A stretch of 25,177 bases of DNA. Origin: Ichthyophthirius multifiliis (taxonomy: Eukaryota > Ciliophora > Oligohymenophorea > Hymenostomatida). Position 1 is the first letter of the stretch. Every line of letters begins with the position of its first letter. Both the position numbers and the translations under genes were made by a program. Shown here piece by piece: positions 1 to 10,567 of the stretch. The stretch lies in the NCBI RefSeq assembly GCF_000220395.1, contig NW_004086324.1, positions 1 through 25,177 on the forward strand, read 5' to 3'. The notes beneath the pieces were generated by a model. That model ran no database searches, had not been told where the DNA came from, and saw only the letters and a program-made list of their open reading frames with translations.

Positions 1-564
1 ATATATATATATATATATATAAATATATATATATTTATATATATATATACTTATTTATAATTTTATTTATTTAAATTATTTATATTTTCAATTTAAATTT
101 TATTAATTAATTTTTTTCTAATTTTATTTTAATATTTATTCCTTTTATATACATTAATATTTATTATTTTATTTTATTTTTTATATATTTTAAAAAGATT
201 TTTTTTTTATTATATATATGTATTTTTTTTTATATCTATTTTATATATATTGTTTTTTAATTTAGTTTTTTTTAAAAAATACTATAAATTATAATACTTT
301 ATATATACATTATTATATATATCGTTTTCATAATTTTTGTTATTTTATTCTTTAATTATTATATCTTAACGATTTTATTTTTAAAAAATGTTAATCTATT
401 TCATTTCATTTTATTCATTTCAGTTTATTTTATTTTTATATTTATTGTAAATCTTAATTTAAAATTAGTATTTTATTTAAATATATTTTTTAATTAAACA
501 TTATATATACAAATAAATAATATTATATTTTGATTAATAATAAAATTATTTTATATACATCAAT
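1..564. other. AT-rich flank with (TA)n, no gene seen
   Basis: The window opens in a (TA)n run of about 50 bases. It is followed by low-complexity A+T sequence with T-rich and A-rich stretches. I see no ORF with a balanced amino-acid composition and no recognisable RNA. The last part is the presumed 5' flank of the small gene starting at 565. Confidence 0.6.
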
Positions 565-897
565 ATGAATAATAGTTTCTAAAATTTTTCTATTGAATTA
601 ACTAAATTAAAATCTGAAATGTTTATTTAATTAGAAAATTAATCTAAAAGTTTTATTCAATATTGTCAGAATAACCATTCAAATAACATTGATAAATATG
701 TTAAATGTAGAATGTAAAGAGATGATAATTTAAGACGAGAACTAAAAAAACTTGAATTAAAATTAAGATATTTAGAACTATAATCATAATAAATAGAAGT
801 ATAAAATTAAAATAATTAAAAAGTTGATGAAATTGCTAATTACTTTTTAGAAAATTACAAAAAAATATATTAATAAGCATTTTAATAAATATAATGA
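565..897 (+). CDS. Small coiled-coil hypothetical protein (110 aa)
   Basis: An ATG at 565 opens a 110-codon frame, with TAA/TAG as Gln, that closes at TGA 895-897. The product begins MNNSFQNFSIELTKLKSEMF. Around residues 55-95 it becomes a charged, K/E/L/Q-rich heptad-like stretch (RRELKKLELKLRYLELQSQQ) that should form a coiled coil. The tail (EIANYFLENYKKIYQQAFQQ) is also helical. There is no signal peptide or membrane segment. It runs convergently toward the EF-hand gene, with 73 bases between the stops. I do not recognise the family. A subunit or adaptor of a larger coiled-coil complex is possible but is only a guess. Support for a real gene is the balanced charged composition and a GC content above the flanks. 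Confidence 0.6.
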
Positions 898-970
898 CCT
901 TGAATAAAAAAAAAATATTATATATATATAAAAAAAAAATTATACAGAAAAAAGTAAAACAAAATAGGTT

Positions 971-1638
971 TCATTTTTTATTTAAAATTTGGGCCCCTTT
1001 ATTTAATTGTTCCATATCTAATTATAGCCATTTAAGTATATAAGGCGTATTTAATACAAAAAGTCTAAATTAAACATAATTAATGGAATCTTCATTAATT
1101 TAAGTATTTTTATCTATATTGTTTAAATTTGTCTTTTTTTCTGAAGAAAGAATTTCATTGGGATAATTAATTCTTATATTTTTTAATTATTCATATACTA
1201 ATTTTTTTAATATCTAGTCTTCTAATTTAACCAAAGGAAATTATTCAAGAATCTTTTTGAGAAATAAAAATACTTAATGCACGTTAATTACTTTTTGATT
1301 GTTTTGATCAATTAAATTAAATGCAAATCTAATCTGAAATTCTTAATTTGAACTTATTAAATTAGACATTCCAAGTACGAATTCTCGAAAATTAATTACA
1401 GTGTCGTTATTTATGTCAAATACATTAAATATTGTTTAAGAAACTTCCTAATTACTCACTTTTAAAGCTTATGAAAATTCATCTAAATCAATAACTCCAT
1501 CATCTTTACTTGAAGAGGATATTTATTTAAAAAAAATATGAAGATTCTGCACTTATTAAAAAGTAAGATTTGTTAAATTTGTATATTCCAATAATTCATA
1601 TTATGTTAATTTTTTTATTTCGTATTTCCTGATCCCAT
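971..1638 (-). CDS. Calcineurin B-like (CBL/CIB-type) EF-hand calcium sensor, one apparent frame slip
   Basis: This is a calcium-sensing EF-hand protein of about 222 aa related to calcineurin B and CBL proteins. Such proteins bind a kinase or phosphatase partner in a calcium-dependent way. The start at 1638 gives MGSGNT, a textbook N-myristoylation signature (Gly2, Thr6), so membrane anchoring is likely. The body carries the family pattern LHIFFKQISSSSKDDGVIDL. By my count loop 1 (about residues 43-54) is degenerate at position 1. Loop 2 (DINNDTVINFRE, 75-86) is canonical. Loop 3 (DQNNQKVINVHQ, 111-122) ends in Gln rather than Glu. An extended C-terminal tail follows. The myristoylated start and the EF-hand body lie in different frames. 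They join if one base is added in the A7 run at about codons 8-10 (see findings). The stop TGA is at 971-973. The EF-hand identity is secure. The partner and exact subfamily are not. Confidence 0.82.
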
Positions 1639-1702
1639 TAATAAAATAATTTTATTTATAAAAAATTAGATAATTTTATTACATAATTTATAATATATAT
1701 AT

Positions 1703-1741
<39 letters not shown>

Positions 1742-1806
1742 TATATTTATATTTAAAAAATAAAAATTATATATAATATATTATTTTTTATCCTAAAAAA
1801 TATTTT
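1639..1806. repeat. (TA)n microsatellite spacer
   Basis: A run of alternating TA about 40 bases long (near 1690-1738) sits in the short spacer between the EF-hand gene start and the stop of the large coiled-coil gene. It is simple sequence with no coding signal. Confidence 0.7.
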
Positions 1807-4800
1807 TCAAAAACTGCTATTTTAATCTTTTTATGAACCTCCTTATATAATTTCTTATTTATTAATATTTTATGACTACATATTTATCAAGAAAATTTAC
1901 TTATCAATCATTTTCTAATCTATTTGCTAATCTTTAATGCAAAGTCCTAAATTTTAAACTGCCTTTACACAACTTTTATTATTATTTTAAAAAATATTTA
2001 AATTTTATTATAAATCTATCATTTATTTATTTTCTTCTTTATTTCCAGTTATAAAATCAACTATTTCTTATATTAAACTATTAAAAATTTCATCTGAAAT
2101 TTCTAATTAAACATCAGTTTCTTCATCTTCATAAAGAAGCCATTTATCCTCATTTTCAAGTACTTCATTTTCAAGCATTTAGGCTAATCTATCTTCTTTT
2201 ATTTAATTTAAATAATCATCGTCTATTTATATAATTTCTCCTGTAGGACTTTCTATTCTTTCAGGAATAAAACCGCATAAAGATGAACCCCATTTTAATA
2301 CTTTGGCTATTGCTAAACCGAATATTTTTTCGATGTTATCTTAAGTTATTTTTATAGAACAGAGCTTGTTAATATTTATTTTCCATGGTAGTGGCTTTCC
2401 TCTTAAACCAAAAGGCCTCATAGAGTCTAATGCTTCATTAAAACAGTCAAACGTCATTTTCATATGGAACTTTTCGAGTTCTATGAGTTCTTGGGATAAT
2501 AAATTATTATCTTTATTGAAAATTTCGTTAAAGTTTAGGAATATTTCTTCCGATATTACTGTTTTTTGGATTTATATGTATTTTATGACAGGATATATTG
2601 GAGTTTATAATATTTCTTGTGAAGAATTTTCAAGGTTTTCGGTTAAATTGAAAGCTTTAAGAAATTCGAGAGAGTCAATTCCTATAGGGATGTTTATTTT
2701 GGATAAGAATTCGTCTTTAAAATTATCTTTTATATATTCAGAAAAGGCTACTAAATAATCTTTAATATAATTTAATGTAGCATATTCTAAACCTTATTAT
2801 TAATTATTATTATTTTATATATTTTGATCTGTAATAATATTATTCTATTATAAATTATATTCTTATATATCATATGGTTTACAGTTTATGTTTTCTATTT
2901 CTTTAGGATATATATCTTATTAATTTACAATTTAATTTAGGGCTTTATTAGTACTTTCAATATTGCATTCTATGTTATTTTCTATATTATTTAATTTATA
3001 ATATTTATTATTTTCTATGTTATTTATTTTATTATCATAATTATTTAATTTAAATATATCGACAATTTTAATTTATTATTAATTATTTTCTTAAGGAGTT
3101 CTTAAATTGCAGAGTTCTTCAAAAGATTTTCTTTCGTCTTTTAAATCTTCTAATGAATGTTCACTCTCTGATCTTAACGAAAACATTTTCTTTAGTTAAT
3201 CTTCTTCGAAACTTTAAAGGAATTTCGAAGAATTCAAGCCTTTTATTTAGTCGATAAAAATTTGGTCTTTTTTTGTCTTTTTTATAGTTTCGGCAAAAGT
3301 ACGCATTCCTTTTTCGATTTATGAATGTGCTTTTTTTAACTATAGTTTTTCTTTAGATACCCATTTTTCAAGCTATAATTATTTATTTTAATAACTTTTG
3401 GGGGATATATGGTTTTTTTCGTGTAGTTTTTGGATTATTTCAAGCTCTTTTTAATGTTTTGAGTCTATAACCTCTTCTCTTTTGAAAATTATTTGATCTA
3501 TTTAGTCTTCTTTTAAAAGAAAATTATCATTTTATGGTAATATTTCTTCCTTTTCTAATTAATTGTATAAATTTTCAATTTATTAATTAACTTCCGTTGT
3601 TAATTTGGAGTCTTTTTGTATATTTTTAAGTTGTTATTTAATTAATTCGAATTATTGTTTTTTGGTTTCTTTAAGTTTTTTTATTTCTTCTTCTAAATTT
3701 TTTTCTTTGGGTTTTTCTGTATATTCATTTAGCTATTATTATTGGTCATATTTTTAGATTTCCTATATATTTTTAGTCTATTATATATAATTAAAATTTA
3801 AATTATTGCCTTCTAAAAGTTCATCAGGTTCAATTTAATTTTCTTCCAAATAATTATTCTCATCAAAAACTTCATCTTCTTCATCGCCCGATTCATATTA
3901 TTATTTAAGGAGTATACATAAGTATTTTCTAGTCAAATAGCCTTTAAATACTTTTGATATTATTGTAGCTGCAGCATCATAAAGGAATAACTATTCCTAT
4001 AATATTTGAATTTCAGGGTCATCTTAGTCACCTTTTTGGAGCATTTCTTATAGTTATTGGATTTATTAGTAATTTAATTCAAATAAATATTCTGGGTTTT
4101 TTTCTTTTTCTATAGATTTTTTAGTCAAGCTTTGTTCTTCTAGGTTTTTTCTTCTAGAAGGAATTTCTAGTATTTATTGGTTTTTTTTAGTATTTTCGTT
4201 TTCTATTTTGGATTTTCTATTTATTGGACTTTCATTGGTTTTTTATTGAATTTCCTTTTTTTTTTATGGACTTTGCTATTTTTTATAGTTTCTTTCGATT
4301 TATAATTATGATAAATTTTCTTCTTATTATTTATTTATTTTTTCTTGGTTTTAATTAATTCTAATTAAATCTTTTTTTGAGTCTTAATTTTTTTATTTAA
4401 ATTAAGAAACTCTATCATTAATATTAAGGAATTTTTATTTTAATTCGTTTGTTTTTTCCTTTAAAATATCATTAACTGGAATTTCTTTTATCAAATTAGG
4501 GTTAAATTTTTAAACATTATTTCCGTTTTTGATATTATTTGCACTATTTGAGCAATGTAAGCTTTTACTTTTTTTTTTTTAGTTTTTTATTTTTGCTTGG
4601 TTATTGTTTCTGAAAATTCTAGTAAATATTTTTCATCGAAATCTTTTTTTTTGTACTTAATTTAAAATTCATATATACATTTCATTTTTTTTTTTTTTTA
4701 ATTTTCTATATATATATGTATATATATTATAATATTTACGTACAACTACCTGAAATGTTAAACATTTTTTTAAATTCGTTATTTAAAAGTTCAAAATTAT

Positions 4801-5089
4801 CCTAAAAATTCATATTTGTTGATTATAAATGTCTATTTTTCTTATTTTTCTTATTTTACATATTTGAATAGTAGTTATTTTGTAAAAAGGTACTATCTTA
4901 TTATTATTCTAGGCCAGATTATTGTTAATAATCATCATTCTTTTTATAATAATGAAGGCTTTTTTATTTAGTTTTTTTAATCACTCTGTCTAATATTATT
5001 AGGTTTTTTCGTAATTTTTCTTATCTTCTTTTTATATCTTCTTGTTTTTTCTTACTTTCTTCTTCCATTTTTCTCTTTTTTAAAATCAT
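1807..5089 (-). CDS. Large coiled-coil protein with IQ-like motif and DUF4378-like C-terminus
   Basis: The gene model starts at ATG 5089 and stops at TGA 1807-1809, giving about 1,079 aa. The N-terminal exon is basic and Q-rich (MEEESKKKQEDIKRRQEKLR). By my count a 44-nt GT..AG intron (4706-4749) joins it in frame to the main body. A 12-base homopolymer at 4569-4580 then needs one extra base. The middle is long K/E/Q coiled coil. Near residues 360-371 an IQ-like motif occurs (ISKVFKGYLTRK, with the usual Gln replaced by Ser), which suggests a calmodulin contact. The last third (about 770-1000) reads like DUF4378, the domain found at the C-terminus of CEP350-like and plant LONGIFOLIA/TRM proteins. 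It has FDCFNEALDSMRPFGLRG followed by DEIFNSLIQEIVDFI. Proteins of this class associate with microtubules or basal bodies, so a cortical or ciliary cytoskeleton role is inferred. The exact start and exon join are less certain than the body. Confidence 0.75.
4706..4749 (-). other. 44-nt intron in the DUF4378-like gene
   Basis: On the minus strand this segment begins GTAGTT and ends ATATAG. Retaining it leads to a TGA just after the poly-A stretch. Removing it continues the reading frame into the ATG-containing downstream block. Its size matches the 43-nt intron at 21020-21062. The join depends on an exact count of the adjacent A run. Confidence 0.55.
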
Positions 5090-5190
5090 AAAAAGCTTTA
5101 TTTCTTGTTATTATTTATTTATTAAATTTTATTTTTCTAATGTATATATATTTATACATATAAATATTTTATTTTATTTTACTTTTTTAA

Positions 5191-6180
5191 TCAGTATTTT
5201 AGTTAGATAAACTTTAAGAAATTGATTATTATTAATGAATTTTTCTTTTATAAACTTATAAAAAAAAAATATTTATTTTTAAAAAATTTTATATATTAAA
5301 AATATTTATATAAACTTTTACTCTAAATTGCTTTTTTAATAAAAGAATCATTAAAATTATTTAAACCGATAGTTTCTCTACGATTGTTTTTTTTTAAGCT
5401 TTTTTAATTATTATTAATTATATTTAAAGAATATTATTAAATATTGCATGAATGTTCTAGTTTAGATTATTGAATTTCTTTTATTCTTTTTTAATTTGTA
5501 CCCCAGGCAAATTTGTGATAACTTAGCTTTCTTTTATTTTTTTTGAGACTTTTACAAAATCTTATTAAATTATCTTTTCTTATTTAACTATTTAATAATT
5601 TTCTTTATTCATTTTCGATTATTTTTTTCACTTTTTATTCATATTCTTATTATTTCTTTAATTAGTTTTCCACTTTAATTTATTTATTTTAAATTAAAAA
5701 TTTGAATTAATCTATATAAATTGGTTTACTTGTTATATTTTATGCACTTTATTATACTAATAATTCTACTTCTTTTATTTTATTTTAGTCTTAATTTTAC
5801 TATTATTATTATTATTGTTATTATTATTGTTATTATTGTTATTATTGTTATTATTATTGTTATGTATTTTATTCTAAATTAATCTTTTTGAATGAATTTT
5901 TTTCTGAAATTGATTTTTTTAATGTGCGTGTTTTTTTAGTTTTTATAACTGGTTTTTGTAAATTTTTATTACTATTTTAAAGTACTCCTTTTATTATTTC
6001 ACAATGTACTGATTTTGTTTTTTGAGGAATTATATTTTTTTGTATTTCTGGTGAATTGGTTTATGTTTTTATTTATTAAGGAATATTTATTACTTAATAT
6101 TAAATATTTTTCTTTTATTCAATATTAGTATTTATTTTCAAACTTTAGTAATTTGTCTTTATTGATATTGGAAATTATTC

Positions 6181-6212
<32 letters not shown>

Positions 6213-6401
6213 TGTATATTATTTTTTATTATTTTAAATACTTTTTTATGGACGAGATTTTATAGAAACTTCTTTAAATTAATCTAATTTTCTGCCTTAT
6301 ATTATTGTGCATTTTTTTAATGGAAAATTTAAATTTTCATGAATATTTAAATTCAAATTTATGTTTAAACAATCAGTTTATTTTATTATATTGTTATTCA
6401 T
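5191..6401 (-). CDS. Q-rich basic hypothetical protein with TAA-encoded polyglutamine
   Basis: ATG 6401 opens MNNNIIKQTDCLNINLNLNI. After the T/A mirror tract at 6181-6212 the frame resumes with one base of adjustment and stops at TGA 5191-5193, about 403 aa. The body is K/N/Q-rich. A pure 22-residue polyglutamine lies at 5797-5862 (16 TAA, 5 CAA, 1 TAG). It is followed by a basic coiled coil (NQLKKQQEYEQKVKKIIENE) and a more conserved-looking segment (RKLSYHKFAWGTNQKRIKEI). The C-terminal 30 residues are hydrophobic and AT-driven and may be read-through past an unseen intron. I do not recognise a domain. The downstream gene starts about 100 bases away in the same direction. If the tract at 6181-6212 is not coding, the gene start would have to be re-drawn, since the downstream block has no nearby in-frame ATG. 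Confidence 0.6.
5797..5862 (-). repeat. Polyglutamine codon repeat (TAA/CAA/TAG)
   Basis: Twenty-two consecutive glutamine codons read on the minus strand. Sixteen are TAA, five CAA and one TAG. The codons are interleaved as (TAA)2-4 CAA units, so this is a trinucleotide repeat with periodic C interruptions. It sits inside the Q-rich gene. Confidence 0.8.
6181..6212. repeat. T17/A15 mirror (inverted) tract
   Basis: Seventeen T followed directly by fifteen A form a self-complementary block. By the model above it lies within the Q-rich gene, where it would encode Phe and Lys runs. The reading frame changes across it by one base. See the matching tracts at 8703 and 14319. Confidence 0.75.
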
Positions 6402-8231
6402 TTTTGAATTAATTTATTTATTTTTTTCTTTGTATATTTGTTTTATTAAAAAAATATTTAATACAAGAAAATAAAAATAATTAAAGCGTTGCTTTTATTA
6501 AAATTTTAAATAATAAAATAAATATTTAAAGTTATTTCTAGTTTTCTATTTTATAGAATTTAAAAAGGATATAATTTTATTGATTTATATTATTAACTTA
6601 AAAATATACATAAATTATTTAAAAAAAATAATTTAAAATTTGAATATTTTTATATTTTAGTTATTTAATATAATTTATTCTTATAAATTCTTATATTTTT
6701 AAAATCAGATTTATTATATTCAAAAAAAGAAGGTATTTCAATGAATAATTTTATTGATAATACATTTGTTTTAAAAAATCATTTATATAATAAATAAAAT
6801 ATAATAATATATATTTCCATTTTTATTTTTTTAATTAAATAAAATTTTTATAAAAAATGATAAAATAATAATTTTTTATAAAATATAATATTAAAAAATA
6901 ATAATATTAGAATTTATCTATTTTTTATTCATAAGACTAGAACAATAATATAAAATATGATAAGCTAAACCGAGACATAAAGCCATTATTATATAATTTA
7001 AATAAGTGATCAATAGGGATATTATTATTAAAATATATCCTTTATTTTATTCTTGATTTTTATCTAATATTACAGTGAAAGTATTATAATATATATCATA
7101 CATATTTTTGTATTTTCGCACTCTAAATTAATTATTATATGATTTATAACCAAAAAATATGATTTCATATTAAAGTGCATACATTTAATTTATAGATTTA
7201 AATGCATCAAGTTTTCAAATATGTGATTTTTTTTTTATGATAATATAGTCAAAATCAAGTTTATTACAAGTATTTTTAAAAATTAAAAAGCGGAACTTTT
7301 AATATATTTTGAATAAATTGTCTGAGTTGAAATTTAAATTGTATTTTTAAGTATTTTAGTGGTAATTTTATAGATTAAGGAGATAGAAACTCTTTTTTTT
7401 TAATAGGGTAAGAGGTGTAAATGGGGAAATTTTTGTTCAGAAATATTTTAAGAAAATTATTTCAGTTAAGGAAGTGGTTTTTATCATTAAGTGTTTTGTT
7501 TTTCATTTTTAAGATAAAAAACTTAAATCTATTAAAAAATGATTATTAATATAAAATTTCATTAGATATTTATCTAATTAAACCTCTTAAATTTTAAATT
7601 GTATTTTTTTTAATTTTGTAAAAAATAGTTTAAAAGTAAAATGTATATAAATTATTTATTATTAAAATTATATATATATATTTTTTTCTACTGCTATTTT
7701 TAAAAGGAATTAGTTAAATAAACATAGAATATAATTATAAAAAATTGTAAAAAATATAAAATTAGATTTTTAATTTTTTTTAAACATAATTAAAGTAAGT
7801 TATTTAAAATAGATATATAAAAATAATTTTTCAAGAGTAATTTTTACTTTTTTAAATAATTTTAGTAACGTATATAATTATAAAAAATTTATGAATTATT
7901 TTATACATTTTATACACGTATAAATTAAAGTTAAGTTTTTTTTAATTCAATTTACTTAATGAAAAAAACTTAACTTTATCAAGAAATATTAAAATACAAA
8001 AATAAAAATAATATTTATATATTTGTAAATTATTTTAATGAAAGAAAGTATATTTCTTTGGAATTTTAGATATATTATAATATAATAACTAATTATTAAT
8101 TTATATTATTAAAAAATAGTATATGTATATCACAAATAACATATATTTAAAATCTTGAACAATTGAAAATGATTAAAAAATATATAAATACATATACACA
8201 TTAAAATTATTTAATTAAAAAATATATAAGA
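6402..8231. other. Long AT-rich intergenic region
   Basis: About 1.8 kb with no convincing gene. Two islands are richer in G and C. Around 6955-7015 a minus-strand frame reads IDHLFKLYNNGFMSRFSLSY before dissolving into I/Y/F/N low complexity. At about 7385-7500 a G-rich plus-strand island contains an ATG frame (7421-7894) starting MGKFLFRNILRKLFQLRKWF. Neither has a homologue I recognise. Open frames of this size are expected by chance when only TGA stops translation in such AT-rich DNA. Confidence 0.5.
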
Positions 8232-8687
8232 TCAATAAATTTAAGATTGTTAAAATAAAAGATTTCTAAATATGTGGAATCTTATTAGATCCCAATATTA
8301 TTTTTGTTAGATTTATTATATTTATTAATATTATAATTCTTAGTTATTATTAGGATATACTAGAACTATGTTTTTCTTTAATACTTAAGTTTTCTTTTTA
8401 GTTTTTTAAACGTTTCTATTTTTAAAGTTAGCCAGAATAGTTTTGACTGAATTATAATTAATATTCAATATTTTAGCTGCCTTTTTTAAAAAAATAATAA
8501 TATAAATTGTTAATGTAATATTTAATATTATATATACTTCAAATGGTGATTTATTTTAAGAGTAAACCAAATCAAATAATTCTTTTCTTAAAGAATCTGA
8601 AATTTTCATGTATTTTCTTCTAGCATTAGGATCTATGAGCATAATTTATTTATCAACTTCTTGTTAGATTTCTTCAATAATTTTCAT
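8232..8687 (-). CDS. Small helix-turn-helix DNA-binding-like protein (132 aa, one intron)
   Basis: ATG 8687 starts MKIIEEIQQEVDKQIMLIDP. Splicing out 8481-8537 joins SPFE to AAKILNINYNSVKTILANF. This restores a compact homeodomain-like/HTH module common in small ciliate proteins: helix 1 is SDSLRKELFDLVYSQNKSP, and the turn plus recognition helix is AAKILNINYNSVKTIL. The remainder is basic (VQKTKKKTQVLKK) and then Q-rich to TGA 8232-8234. The protein probably binds nucleic acid as a transcriptional regulator, or derives from a transposase-type HTH. No catalytic domain is present. The intron is 57 nt, a multiple of three, and has no TGA, so its retention would only insert 19 residues. A T/A mirror tract lies 15 bases upstream of the ATG. 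Confidence 0.68.
8481..8537 (-). other. 57-nt stop-less intron in the HTH gene
   Basis: On the minus strand it begins GTATAT and ends AAAAAG. The unspliced reading is open and inserts a hydrophobic I/L/Y-rich 19-mer into the middle of the HTH. The spliced reading gives an uninterrupted family motif, and that is why I call it an intron. Confidence 0.65.
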
Positions 8688-8702
8688 TTATATAAGTGTA
8701 TG

Positions 8703-8734
<32 letters not shown>
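8703..8734. promoter_or_regulatory. T19/A13 mirror tract upstream of the HTH gene
   Basis: Nineteen T run straight into thirteen A, immediately 5' of the minus-strand start at 8687. Long poly(dA:dT) blocks exclude nucleosomes in eukaryotes, so a promoter or spacer role is plausible. This is inference from position and composition. Confidence 0.4.
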
Positions 8735-9886
8735 GAGTAAATTTAATTTTATTTTATTTTAAATTATTTATATTATTTATAAGGAGAATTAAATTATTTT
8801 ATTTAGAATGTTTTTATTTTATATTATAAAGATAGGTGATTGATATGTATTTAAAAAAATATAACGTCATATAAAAAATAGTGCATTCTATAATAACCAA
8901 AAAAAAAAATTAATATTAAATATTTAATAAAAATATATTTTTGCTAAAATTAAATTACAAAATATATAAATATAATATTAACGATTTAATTTTATTTTTA
9001 AACATATAAAGTTTTTTTTTAACATATATAATGTTATATAAGGTTGCTTTTTTAAATCAATTCTGTTTAAATAAATACTTATTGAAATGCATTTTATTTT
9101 TTTATTTTCTAATTTCTAAAAATACATTTTTTTAAAATATTTTATAATATTAAATAAATTGATATTTATATAGATTTATATTTTATATTATTTATAAATT
9201 GAGGCTTAGTTTTTTTTATATATATATATATATTTATATAAAAATTTTATTTTTAATTATATTTATATTTTCATCTTTCATTTAATTTAATTTTATTTTG
9301 TTTTTGATTTTGATTTTTATTTTGATTTTTGATATAATATTATTTAATTAAAATAATAATGTAATGTTTTTTTTTATATGCGTAAAATAAATGCGTCAAA
9401 TAAATAATAGCTAAATAAAATAAATTTAATAATTGAAGATTAATATTATATATTGTAACAAATAGAAAATCATATTCATTAATAAAAAATAGGTAATATT
9501 GAAAAAAATTAATAACTCTATTTAATTCAAATAATTTTTCTTCAAATTTAAATTAAATACATTAAAACATAAATTATATTTTATCTCTTGTTTTTAATTT
9601 TAGTAATTTTTATAAATATAAAATAATTATATATCTTGTTTAAATACAAAATAATTAAATTTTAAATAACATTGCAAAGACAATAAAAAACTTCTAAAGG
9701 AACCTAAATTTTTGATTTAAAATAAGGTACAACTTAGATTTTTAAAATAAATTAACTTTTCTATTAAATAATTAAATATTTGATTTTTTATAATGTATTT
9801 TAATATTTATAATATAAATTAATATAAAAAATATATAAAATAAATATAAAAAATAATTTCATAAAAATTACCTAAATATATTACTT
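8735..9886. other. AT-rich intergenic region, nothing recognised
   Basis: About 1.15 kb of A+T low-complexity sequence with TA runs near 9218-9235. No balanced ORF, RNA or repeat family was recognised. Confidence 0.55.
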
Positions 9887-10567
9887 TCAGAAATTTTTTT
9901 ATATCTTAAATATATATTAATCTATATTTACTTTTAATTATAAATTTATTTATATTTCAAAAAAAAAAATTAGTTTTTTATTTTTATCTTTAAAATATAT
10001 TGAATATATTTGATTTTCTGATTTTTTTTTATATTTTTGTCCATAAAATATTTATTTTTTCTAAATTAATTTGTATTTTATTTTTATATATTTATATTAG
10101 ATTTTATTTTTATTTTCAATCTGATCTATATTAACATTTTATGGATCATTGTAATTAAATTCATTTTATTTATTTATTATGGCATTTTAAAAAACTAATC
10201 TAATTATAATAGACAAATTTTTGGCGCATTTTTTTTGCTATAATTATCCATAATTTTACTTAACAAAATTTTTTGATTATTAGCATTTTTTGTTTTGTGT
10301 ATTTAAATCTAAATTAATTTTTGGTAGAGTCCTTTTTTTGTTTGAATTTTTTCTAAATTCGATTTTTATTTATAAAATAGTTCTTATTTTCTCAATATTA
10401 TTCAATTTTTATATTGCTTTACTTTAATATTTTTTTTTATCTAAAAATAATGAAATAATGTTCTAAAGTTCCTAAAGCTATTATTTTTAAAATTTCTATA
10501 TAATTGATTTTTGTATTAAATATATTTGTAATTAAAGCTTTTTATAGAATATAAATGTAATTAATTA
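9887..10567 (-). CDS. Uncertain K/N/Q-rich coding block without a visible start
   Basis: The minus strand is open from just after an in-frame TGA (10568-10570) to TGA 9887-9889, about 226 codons, but contains no ATG. The centre has a coding-like composition, with GC above the flanks: RKNSNKKRTLPKINLDLNTQ, then KKCAKNLSIIIRLVFQNAI. Both ends fade into I/K/Y low complexity. If it is a gene, its first exon must lie upstream behind an intron I could not identify. Alternatively it is a decayed gene or a chance frame. No family was recognised. Confidence 0.35.

Noticed and set aside
2366-2758. Plus-strand 130-codon standard-code ORF
   Set aside because: Antisense shadow of the DUF4378-like gene, whose minus-strand frame is open with conserved motifs.
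4585-4625. A 25-nt GT..AG intron to repair the frame change in the DUF4378-like gene
   Set aside because: Removing it leads to a TGA shortly after and does not reach the main frame; a one-base homopolymer difference fits better.
6390-7140. Long minus-strand stretch without TGA upstream of the Q-rich gene
   Set aside because: Mostly I/Y/F/N/K low complexity expected by chance when only TGA stops. Only a short island near 6955-7015 looks coding-like.
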